64,000 nucleotides of DNA from Aureobasidium sp. EXF-3400 (lineage: Eukaryota; Ascomycota; Dothideomycetes; Dothideales; Saccotheciaceae). Under the pieces are notes generated by a model. It was not told the DNA's origin. It did no database searches and worked only from the letters and a program-made list of their open reading frames with translations. Both the position numbers and the translations under genes were made by a program. The stretch is from contig SWBL01000173.1 of assembly GCA_024195585.1 (NCBI GenBank), positions 40,534 to 104,533 of the forward strand. Direction: 5' to 3'. This document shows, one piece after another, positions 9,871 through 19,646 of the stretch. Every line of letters starts with the position of its first letter. Position 1 is the first letter of the stretch.

Positions 9871-12800
9871 TCAGATGCGCATGCTCTCTGCAATAAGCTT
9901 ATATTCCTTCCTCTTCTTTTGGTGGCTCGGTCGTAGTTTGGCATTGGCCTTGCCAATCCACTTGGCAAGAGGAGGGAAAACAACTCGTTCGGCCAGGTAC
10001 GAACATGCGAATCCTCCTGTCGCGAGGACCAAAATGAAGATGCGGAAACTTGATGACATGTCTGTTAGCTCCATCAGGCTGACAAGCCATGGAGCAGGGT
10101 CGAACAGCATGTAGGCGGATATGCCAACGGCAGTCACCATTGTGATAACGAAGGGCACTATAAACATGTTAGTAAATGTATTGTTATCTGCGAATACCAA
10201 GATGGACTTACGATTCTGCGTCATGGACTGTCTGAAGGGAGGTCCAACGCTGAGCACAATGGCGGAAAGAATGTATTGGAAGCAAGAGACGAGGAAGAGA
10301 GTGGTGTTTTGCGAGTTCTCCGAGTTCGAGTGCTCCTTGTCCAGTACTGGTGGCTGGTACCAAGGTTGGCGTTGTACAATCTCCCAACCAACGAGTTGGG
10401 TCAAGACACAGATGACAATCTGGCCAAGAAGGGGTACAAGAACTTTGCGCGAGACCAAGCTGGCAGTGGGGCGCTTCTTGGAAAGGACAGGGTATGGGCC
10501 AGTCCAGCCCATGAAGATGGCGATGGGAAGAATGAGGGCCAAATCGATAAACAAGAATTGGAAGTCTCCAAGGTTAGACGCAGAAGCATAGAGGAAGCTC
10601 ACAGAGGTGAACTGGATAGCAGAGTACAACGACATGTACTTGAAACAGCTGAAACTTGTGACGAGCGCTCCTCTTCCTTCGCGGATCACCTCCGGTACAC
10701 AGGAGATGTCGAAGATACGGCTGGTGAATGGCGCAGCAACTGAAGCTTCAGCCTCAGAGAGGGAGATACCCACATCTGCAGCTTTGAGGGCACCACAATC
10801 GTTGGCACCATCACCACAGAAACCGCAGCAATAGTCGATGCTCTGGAGTTTCTCTACAAGTTCATGCTTCTCGTCGGGCGACATGCGCGCAAACACTTGA
10901 CCGCATACTAGCATCTCCCGAAGGACCTTAGGTGAGGCAAAGTCGACAAGCCAGCGGAAAACATCACCACTGACCGCAATGGAGTAGTTGCGCAAGTTCG
11001 AGACGTCGTATGGCAGAGAAGAGTCGTGTTCTGCAGGCGGAGGCAAAGGCTTCAGGGTGTTGTCGTCCAGTTGGTAGGCCGGGTTGTCCACACTTTCCCA
11101 ACTCAAACGGGACAGTGCTGTACGCGAATCACCCTCGACAAAGTGAGGAACGAAACAGTGAGCAGATCTATCGATCAAGTTGCACTCTCTGGCGACACTG
11201 ATAGCAGTCAGGATGTTGTCTCCGGTGCACATAACGGTGCGGATGTTTGCGTCACGAAGCTCTTCGATGATACCCGTGGTGGTGGGCTTGAGCTTGTTTT
11301 CGAAGATGATGAACCCGACGAACTCGAGGTTAGACTCGGCCTCTTCGCGCTTCATCTTTTGCACCTTCAACCAGTTGAGTTTGAAGATGTGCTTGGTTGC
11401 GCAAGCAATAACACGGAAACCGCGGTGGGTGTAGTAGCTGAGCAGCTCTTCGTAGTCTGGTGGGAAACTCTCAGGGCGACAGATGTCCTTCATACATTCA
11501 GGAGCACCCTTGACGTAGACATTGCCGCTTGGGTCGCCAAATTGACGAACGATAACACTTGCGCGTCTCAATTGGGAAACGAATTCGAAGGACTTCAGCA
11601 CTCCAAGTTCGATCGCTCGCTTGTTGTTGGGAGAGTTTTCGTCTTCATCCAGGTCAAGTTCCATGCCAGGTGGGGGACGGGCTACCGATGGTGACAGCGA
11701 GTTTTGTTCGTCCTCGTCAGTTGCGCCAGGCCGTTCAGATCCTTCTTCGTATTGCCAGCCAGTGAACTGAAACATCTTGAGGTCCAGAGGGTCACCAACG
11801 AACTCGTCGTCGACAATTCGCAGAGAGTGGCAAGTGGCCATGGTATACAAGATTGCTTTGTTTGCGTTGTAGTCGACTGTAGGATCACGCTCGTAGGTTG
11901 CGCCAGGCAGAAGAGCTGTAGAGTCGGTGAGGATATCGCTGAATCTGTTTGCAGGTCGGTGTACTACACGGGTACCTAATACGTCAAGGCCGTCCTCGGT
12001 CAAAGTACCGGTCTTGTCGAAGCAGACCACGTCGAGTTTACCACCAACATTGACTCTCTGAGGACTGATGCAGAAGATGAACTTCTTTTTCAGCCTGGAT
12101 AGCGCGAAATTGGTGCCAATAGTCAGAGTGGCGGGTAGTGCAGGGGGAACAACAATGGTGATCAAATCCAGAGCGCGGACGACAATAAGATGCCATTCGA
12201 GACCGAGACGAACAAAGTTGATGAAGGAAGCTACAAAGCCAATCATGGCGATGCCTGCCATGACTGCGATGTAACGGAACGAGTCTCGGTAGAATTTAAA
12301 TCCAGAAGGCTTGGGGAAGAGCATGGAGCGGACCAATGCTCCTTTCGTTGTGTTGAATCCGGTGCGAACGACGAGAGCCAGAGCCGCGGCTTCATCACTC
12401 TTGTCTTCCTGAGGTCTGCGAGCACGGATAATCTTGGTACCGCTGAACAAGAAGTTTCTTGCAATCTCTGGATGCATGGAAGAAGCACTCAGATCGAGGA
12501 GTTCCAATGATTCATCGGTTGTCGGAATTTTTGAGACCGGAACAGATTCTCCTGTAAGCATGCTCTCGTTGACGATGCAATCGCCAGAAAGCAGAAGACT
12601 GTCACAAGGGAATTGAGTGAGGTTGGGATCCGTGATTTCATAGACGTCTCCCGGGACCAGATCGCTGGACTGAACATAGCGCCAGAATCCGCTTCTGAGC
12701 ACACGAATATCACACTCGAAGCGTGAAATTTCGCGAAGACGTGCCATGGTCGCCCTGGTCTCTATCAGGGTGGAGGCGATACTTACGATCGAAATGATGA

Positions 12801-14032
12801 AGATGCAAGCGGCGTAGTAGTAGTACTCATCCACAGACCAGAGCACCAAACTGGCGATCTGGAAGATGTAGAAGGGATGCAGAGCTTCGTCAACAAGGAG
12901 CTGACCAATTGACTTCTGCTCGATATCGATCATGTTCTTGCCGAAGATACGCTCGCGGTTTTCTTGCTCCTCGCCATCAATGCCAGCACGGATAGTAACC
13001 ACATCAGTCCAAGCAGGGTCTTGCCATGTGTTTCCAAGAATGAACTTGTCCTTGAATGGATGGAAGCAGAAACGGATATAGCGGTAGTCCATGATGCGAA
13101 GTTCGTCGAGGATGGGGTCGTTGTATTCATCGAACTCGCGCATCTTACCCTTACCAGGCATGCCAAAGACTGAAGAAAGGGGCAGATCGAAACTCTGCTT
13201 ACTTAGCTGCTGAACAACCATTTCGTTCCACTGATTCTCGATGACCAGCCAGTCGCACTTGTGTAAAGGAGCTGAGGAGCCAATCAATCGTACGCGCCAT
13301 CGTGGCAACCAGCGGAACAACAAAAAGCCAAGTCCAAGAGTGCAGATGGATATGCAGAGATAGATGGCATATCCGAGAACCGAAGTCTTGAAACCAGCAA
13401 CGACAATAGTCATGTCCTCGTTCTGAATGTAGATCTTCTGGGTCGTCCTTCCGCCTGAGCCATAACCACTTCGAACGCTTCTGTCTGTGTCCGAGGAGCG
13501 ACGGCGTCGCAAAAGTGGACTGCGTGCGGATGAGCGAGAGTAGCCGGAAGACTTTCGACTGTGTAGTGAGGGACGATGGTTCGATTCCAGGTCCATGTCG
13601 GGCTCAGCAAAGGCATGAGCGTCTTCAGCATCAGCACGGCCTTCTTCAGCCTCAGCCTCTTCATCTATGATGGCTTCCTCCTGGAGCCATTCTTCGTCCG
13701 AGATATCACGGTCCTCGTCCTCATCGTCGTAGTAGGTGAAGCTGGTAGTCGAGTCTGCGCGCGAACGTCGGTGGGCAAAGGAACTGTTGGCGGTAGGGAC
13801 ACTCTCGGACATGGGGCCTGAGAAGATCTCGTCGCTGGCCATGCCGACATTGCTGAGGAAACTAACCCTGCTTTTGTGAGTACGAGCAGCATGGAGGCAT
13901 GGCCGAGGGGTATATATATACTGACTCGCTCATGTTGGATTCGCGACGGTAAAAGTTATGACGGCGGCTGGCCGTGTCGTCGTCGACGGTGACGGACGAG
14001 CGCCGGCGGCTTCTAGAGCCATTGCGATCCAT
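9871..14032 (-). CDS. YPK9: P5B-type cation/polyamine ATPase (Ypk9 / ATP13A2 family)
   Basis: Vacuolar or lysosomal P5B ATPases are linked to polyamine export and metal tolerance. The long frame 9871-13842 shows the P5B signature PPALPATLTIG in M4, the phosphorylation motif DKTGTLT, the hinge GDGANDCGALKAADVG, and an acidic Ser-rich N-terminal tail before the first membrane segments. Two corrections improve the model. First, an upstream exon 13926-14032 (starting MDRNGSRSRRRSSVTV) joins through a 73-nt intron (13853-13925) and continues smoothly into the tail. Second, a 54-nt intron without stops lies at 10158-10211 (GTAAGT donor, TACTAAC branch point, ATAG acceptor); removing it restores FRQSMTQNLPFVITM. 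The corrected protein is about 1344 residues. If the upstream exon is wrong, the start is 13842. Confidence 0.92.
10158..10211 (-). other. In-frame intron inside the Ypk9 ORF
   Basis: On the minus strand the segment begins GTAAGT, contains TACTAAC 12 bases before the end, and ends ATAG. It is 54 nt, a multiple of three and free of stops, so an ORF finder reads through it and inserts 18 residues into a conserved transmembrane region. Confidence 0.8.
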
Positions 14033-14675
14033 GGAGCCTGCTGTTTGTCGAAGAGGAGCAACAGCAACTGTCACTACTCGTGGGCAAGCAGACGAATGGA
14101 CAAAGTCACGACGAGCGAAAAGAAAGCACCGACAGCAAAGTCGCGCGGCAGACGGGTCGAATATGACGATAGAGGCCTTCCTGTTCGGGAAACGATCGTA
14201 GAGAGCCGAAGCCGTGAGCGGGCCCTGTGCGCACTTCGACACTGGTGGGTCACGGCTCACGCAGGCACCGTATGAGTGCATGCGACAAGTGCCATATTCT
14301 AAGCGACCCTGTCCCTGTTTTGACTTGAACATTCATGTAGTTTTCTGGGCTGTTTCTAGCATTCGTTAATTCTAATAGTGTACAAATCACAAACTAAACA
14401 CCAATTCACGCTGGAGCAGCAGTTGAGTTTGGAACGTTAAAAATTTCGAGACGACGGGAACCAGTTTATCTCATCATGGCTATTGCGCCATGCCGGGAGG
14501 CTTTTGCGATTCTTTTGTGGACATGAAACTAGTCGGCAGCTTCCCTTCCCAGACTGAGAAAACGCCTTCCTTTTGAACCACTGGCTTTGTCATAGAGGCC
14601 AGGTTGACTGCAAACCAACACCGCTGCGACACTTGATCATGCTCGTTATCCCATCGATTCCGTCCGGGGGCGCAC
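14033..14675. other. Intergenic between eL33 3' end and Ypk9 5' end
   Basis: Contains the 3' side of the eL33 gene and the promoter of the Ypk9 gene, both on the minus strand. An open frame reaching upstream to 14332 extends the Ypk9 first exon, but its sequence is Cys/Arg-rich and does not look conserved. Nothing else is visible. Confidence 0.4.
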
Positions 14676-15330
14676 TTATATCGAAGAAGGGTAAAGCATG
14701 ACGCGGACGGTGGCACCGAACGAACGGGGAGGGAGGTTGTTGCGGAACTGAGCGCGGACGACACCAGAGTTGCCTGTAAATCTTTCGTCAGATGTGCTCC
14801 AAAACTCTTTCTGTGATCCAGGGAATATGTACCGTGAGCGCGGGTGACCTTGCCCCACATGACTCTGATCTTGGTGCCGCGGACCTCCTTTGAGGCGCGG
14901 TAGACGAAGGCGACCTTCTTTCCGAGGTAGAAGCTGGCGGCCTTGGAGTCGTCGACACCCTCAATCTTGATCAGACTGGTGTTGGGGTTGGTGTTGCGCT
15001 TGCCTCTCTGGTAGCTGAGGTGACGTCCCCTGTGCGAAAGAGGTCAATATACGTTCTGTGCGCCATGCGTCGAATCTTCTGTCGTAATTGCAAAGTGTGG
15101 TGTTTTGGGACATTATTCGATCGTAATCGGTTCGGATAGATGCAGCGAGATGGGCGTAGTGAAAGTTGTGACAGCGATTCGGATTCTTTACTCACTTGAC
15201 GTAGACTGGAGTATGCGTTAGCAGACATTTCTTTCAAGACAGAACAACTTCAATCTGGCAGGTGGCGTCTTCGCGAGACCAGACTCCAGATTTAGGGAAA
15301 CTCACGGCGGTGACCTTGCTCGGATGGCAT
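14676..15330 (-). CDS. RPL33: Large-subunit ribosomal protein eL33 (L35Ae family)
   Basis: Cytosolic 60S protein. Minus-strand exons 15306-15330, 15196-15205, 14833-15029 and 14676-14773 give exactly 109 residues, the family length. The protein starts [19 protein letters not shown], continues through [20 protein letters not shown] and [20 protein letters not shown], and ends [10 protein letters not shown]. The second exon is only 10 nt (TCTACGTCAA) and supplies the Leu-Tyr-Val-Lys turn that is invariant in the family. Early introns like these are normal for fungal ribosomal protein genes. The many introns explain why no long open frame marks this gene. Confidence 0.94.
15196..15205 (-). other. 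10-nt micro-exon of eL33
   Basis: TCTACGTCAA lies between a CCAG acceptor and a GTGAGT donor on the minus strand. It is required to encode LYVK in the conserved GHRLYVKGRH segment, so its inclusion is constrained by the protein. Confidence 0.85.
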
Positions 15331-15979
15331 CTTGTGTCGATTTATATTGTCCCGGCGAGTGTCGATGTATAAGTCGTGGTCGTCTCACGGATGTCGTCTC
15401 GTCTCACGGTGAAATTCGAGCAGGTCGAACTTCGTGTGGGCGTCAAAGTGCGCCGAGGACTTAGCCGCTAGCGTCTTGGCGTCAACTCCCGCAACTCAAG
15501 TCCTCACTCTCCGCGCACCACGCTCACATTCACTCGCAGTCGTTTGTTCTACATTGTATGATGAGTATGCCATATCTATGAGCTTTTCATGAGAACCATC
15601 ACGCCCGGCACAAATTTCAAAGATGTAGTCACCATCAGAGCGTGCTCTACGCTACTATACTCCAGCACCATCTCCCCACATTCAAAGCAGACGTCACCTT
15701 GGTAGTCGAACAGAGAAAAAGTCTTGAGGAATCGACTGTTTATTTTATGCCTGCAATAATACATTGTCTTGCCTCTAAGGTGAAAACGGAGCAGGTCTAA
15801 TAAGAAAAAGCCTGCAAGATTTCGAGATTCCTTCCTCCGTTTCGTGTTCGATCCTTGACCATGCAGATACCAAGTGCTTTCCTAGCCTGCAGTAGGCCCA
15901 GAGTGGTACACCGCAGTAGAATCATCTGACCGCAGTCAATCGCCGAACGATCAACAGCAATGTAGGTGCACTGAAGCCA
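15331..15979. other. Intergenic region
   Basis: Promoter side of eL33 (rich in CGTCTCACGG-like repeats of short words around 15385-15410) and the 3' side of the AT-hook gene. No gene is supported; a short minus-strand frame at 15576-15764 has no recognisable feature. Confidence 0.4.
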
Positions 15980-16721
15980 CTAAACCTCAGACTGGTCCTC
16001 CTCCTTGATCACTTCAGAAGTCTCTTCGTCCTCCTGAGCAGCCTCAACTTTGTCAGAAATGACATTGGTGTTGTCAGCGGCGTCCTCCTCATCATCCTCG
16101 ACAGCCTTGCTCATGGCGGTCTTAGACTTGACTGGGGTCTTGCGAGGACGACCGGCCTTCTTGGGAGTCTTGTGAGTCTCATCATCATCCTCGTCCTCAT
16201 CGTCGGCACGAACGATGCTCTTGGTGAACTTCTTGCGGATAGACTTGGGAGCGACTTCGTCTTCATCATCGTCCTCGGCCTTGATCAAGTTCTTGGCAGC
16301 CTTCTTGCGAAGACTCTTGGGAGCGTCTTCGTCTTCGTCAGATCCGGTGTCCTCTGCCTTGCGCTTGGGAGGACGACCCTTGCCTTTGGTCGTCTTGGGG
16401 GTCTTGGGAGTCGAAGGGGCAGAACCGTCGGCTCCAGCGAATGGCGCAGTAACGTCTGTCTTGCCGCCGGCCTTCTCGATCTTTGTGAGGATATTGCGGT
16501 AAGAGACCTTCATGCTGTTGACGCTGGCGGCGCCATAAGCCTGAGTTGCCTTGTCCCAGTCAACCTGCTGCAAATGTCAAGTCAGTGCCTAGCACGGACA
16601 GTGTGTGAGTCCACAAATTTCAACTCACATCGTTGCCGTCAGAGCTGAAATGCATGGCGAGGATACGGTCCTTGTCGACATCGCTGAGGACAGCCTTGGC
16701 TGTGGCGTACGAGTATGACAT
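15980..16721 (-). CDS. Acidic AT-hook-like nuclear protein (hypothetical)
   Basis: Exons 16629-16721 and 15980-16567 give about 226 residues. A short N-terminal globular piece (MSYSYATAKAVLSDVDKDRI, then VDWDKATQAYGAASVNSMKV) resembles the small Myb/SANT-like N-terminal modules common in fungal proteins, but I cannot assign it firmly. The rest is low complexity: two AT-hook-like cores (KGKGRPPKRK near residue 80 and AGRPRKTP near residue 160) inside alternating Lys-rich and Asp/Glu-rich blocks, including the repeated pattern PKS-x-RKK. This suggests a chromatin-associated protein. The acceptor is a tandem CAGCAG (NAGNAG), so a Gln may be present or absent at the junction. Leader and start at 16721 are clear. 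Confidence 0.8.
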
Positions 16722-17824
16722 GATGGGCGAATGTTTGAAGGATGATGGATGGAAAGTGGTTGATGAAGATGAAATAGTGCAGGCTCGAGGAGCGTGTGCA
16801 GGAATGGAAACTCGACGGAAGGTGTTGGAATAGCACTGAACGTAGCACTGAACGAAAAGGTCCTGATCACGCTCTGTGTCCGAGACAGTGAAGAAAACAC
16901 GAAAGAGAGCAGCAGAGACAAGCTCGAATGGATGCTCTGAATTGGATTGTGGGTTTCCGGGACGATGTCACCGCACAACACAAGACCTACACACTTTCTG
17001 AAACATGCTTTCGCAGATATAGAAAAAACCGGTTGGTATCCCAGTCAAGGAAATACCTACATCCTATGGAGGCTTCTAGAGGACATGGTCGAGTTTCCAG
17101 AGGGTGTAGACAAACTTATCCTTGAACCAGCCATTCTGACACAACTGAGTTCTCAGCTGCGCTATCAAAGTATGCTCTCTTTGCGATTTTCTCCAACCTC
17201 CTCATTTGCTGGGGATTGTTCTTGTGTAGCTACTCATCAATACATGATACTTTTTCGAAACAAAGTGACCACCACAGAGAGGTTCACCTTGGATGACAAT
17301 ACTCCAAAATCGTCCTTCGCGACTTGTCGCTGGTTCTCTCAGGTGGAATTGATCAAAGCTTCAGGCCTACTAGGTCTAGTGATGTGGGATGAGGAAAGAA
17401 GGGAAGAATCAATATTTCTGGCTTCTATGGAAGCTATAATGAACTTACGAATCTGGTCTAAATTTGGATGATGCCAGAAGCTGGTTAAGCAAGCATAAAG
17501 GAGGCTTCAGGGTAGCAGCAGCAAATTGAGCGACGTGGCTCTGTACGAGACGGACAGGAAAGGGGAGCAGTGGTTCAAACGGTCGGATGAGAAAAGGGAA
17601 TACTCGAAGCAAAGGACGTGTTATGGATGGACAGTTCAAAAATAGGGGCGGACCCTTGCTGCGGCGTTGCCCCTGGCGTTGATTCGTGTAGCGGCGGGGT
17701 GTTGGCATATTGGAACAGCTGGTGCTTCATTTCATCTCGTCCATTTCACCTTGATTGTCTTTGTCGCTTTTGCTTCTTTTTTACCTTTACGTCTTTCTAA
17801 TCCACACACTCACTCTCCCTCGTA
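16722..17824. other. Intergenic region with a possible gene relic
   Basis: Shared upstream region of the divergent AT-hook gene (minus) and GMPPA-like gene (plus). The only coding-like stretch is described separately at 16928-17471. The last 100 bases before 17825 are C/T-rich as in a leader. Confidence 0.4.
16928..17471 (+). other. Coding-like stretch, possible gene relic or unrecognised small gene
   Basis: Frame 3 here reads KTGWYPSQGNTYILWRLLED and then EGVDKLILEPAILTQLSSQL, which looks protein-like rather than random. A 60-nt segment 17170-17229 has a GTATGC start and TGTGTAG end and could be an intron, after which the frame continues to a stop at 17471. There is no ATG in this frame at the left end; the nearest ATG (16928, MDALNWIVGF) is in another frame. 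That suggests a missed intron, a frameshift or decay. No family is recognised. Confidence 0.25.
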
Positions 17825-19284
17825 ATGTCGTCGCTACAACTTCCCTCTCGCAGCAGGAGCCGCAACCCTGTGCCGTCGACCAAAGCTGTCATCTTGGTGA
17901 GTGTAGCTATGTTTGAGAAGCCTCACAGCTGCTAATGCAATCATACAGGTCGGAGGACCTAGCAGAGGCACTCGTTTCCGTCCGTTGTCTCTGGACGTAC
18001 CTAAGGTGAATTGATGCGATTCCTTGTCTGTATCAGCATTTGGTCTGACCAGGTTGCGCCAAACAGCCCCTCTTCGAAGTCGCCGGCAAGCCCATCATTC
18101 AGCACTGCTTCGATGCCGTCACCAGAGTCAAGGAGATTACCGAAGTCTTCCTCGTCGGCTACTACGACGAGACCGTTTTCCGCGACTTCATCAAGGACGC
18201 CCACCGCGAATACCCCCACATCTCGATCCGCTACCTGCGCGAATACACTGCCCTAGGCACGGCTGGTGGTCTTTACCACTTCCGTGATGCCATCCTCAAG
18301 GGTCGTCCCGATCGCTTCTTCGTCCTCAACGCCGATGTCTGTTGCTCTTTCCCGCTAGGCGAGATGCTGCGTCTGTTTGAAGAGAAGGATGCCGAGGCCG
18401 TCATTCTGGGAACCCGCGTATCCAACGAAGCTGCCACGAACTTTGGATGCATTGTCAGCGATACCCACACCAAGCGTGTGCTGCATTACGTCGAGAAGCC
18501 CGAGGGTCACATCAGCAACCTGATCAACTGCGGTGTCTACCTCTTTAGCACCGAGTGCATCTTCCCCAGCATCAAGACCGCCATCAAGCGCCGCAGCGAC
18601 CGCCCTCGTCTCCTGTCCTACCCTTCGTCTGAAGCCCTCGACAGCCGCGACTTTTCGCTCAACAACGCAGACGAGGATGACGATGACGAGAACCGCAAGA
18701 ACGAGGTCATTCGTCTCGAGCAAGACATTTTGTCCGACCTGGCCGATAGCTCAAAGTTCTTCGTCCTCGAGACGACCGATTTCTGGCGCCAGATCAAGAC
18801 TGCCGGTTCCGCCGTGCCTGCAAACGCCCTCTACCTGATGAAGGCCTTCCAGCAGCAGAGTGACGACCTTGCCAAACCTTCAGCTGTTATCCTGCCTCCC
18901 GTCTACATCCACCCTTCAGCACAGGTAGACCCCACTGCAAAGATTGGTCCTAATGTCTCAATTGGCCCTCGTGCCATCGTTGGTGCCGGTGCCCGTATCA
19001 AGGACTCGATTGTCCTGGAAGACGCCGAGATCAAGCACGACGCCTGCGTTCTCTACTCCATCATTGGCTGGTCTTCGCGCGTTGGTGCCTGGGCCCGTGT
19101 CGAGGGTACTCCTACCCCTGTCCGCGAGCATCACACCACTATCATCAAGAACGGTGTTAAAGTCCAGAGTGTCACCATCCTGGGCAAGGAGTGCAACGTC
19201 GGAGACGAGGTGCGCGTCCAAAACTGTGTCTGCTTGCCCTACAAGGATCTCCGTAGGGACGTGACCAACGAGGTCATCATGTAG
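17825..19284 (+). CDS. Mannose-1-phosphate guanylyltransferase alpha-like protein (GMPPA type)
   Basis: Exons 17825-17896, 17949-18005 and 18067-19284 give 448 residues. The nucleotidyltransferase domain starts AVILVGGPSRGTRFRPLSLD, continues FEVAGKPIIQH and has the LNADV sugar-nucleotide site; in catalytic enzymes the first loop is GG-x-GTRLRPLT, so VGGPSRGTRFRPLS is the GMPPA-like variant. The C-terminal third is a left-handed beta helix of hexapeptide repeats (VDPTAKIGPNVSIGPRAIVG and following). GMPPA proteins bind GDP-mannose and regulate the catalytic GMPPB/Psa1 subunit, which feeds glycosylation and wall mannan. An acidic Asp-rich insert (around residues 255-265) sits between the two domains. 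Catalytic activity of this copy cannot be decided from sequence. Confidence 0.9.
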
Positions 19285-19646
19285 ATGCCTGTTCTCTGTT
19301 CTGACGATACCAAAAAACATAAGCATTACACGGGGCTTCTTTTTTTTCTTGCGGCGTACATGGGAAACACTACCCCCTCTTTTCTTTCTTACTACTCTAC
19401 TGTTCTTATGATATCAAAATAGGCCGATACTCTATTATAAACATCTCGAAACCTCTTTGCTTGGAATTGTCACTTTGTAGCTATAGAATTGCAGTCTTTG
19501 GCACACAAGAAGGAAAAATTTGCAAGGTATGAAATAGGCGTGTATTGGGTCGTGTTTCTATGTGACGGTATTTTTGCTTTTCCTACATTGCGCGAGCTGG
19601 CTTTACAGACACTGCTCACACAGCCGGACAGTATCCATCTCAACGT
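19285..19646. other. Convergent intergenic region
   Basis: The 3' ends of the GMPPA-like (plus) and lysyl-tRNA synthetase (minus) genes meet here. The sequence is T-rich on the plus strand near 19330-19345, as expected for 3' processing signals. No other feature is visible. Confidence 0.4.
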
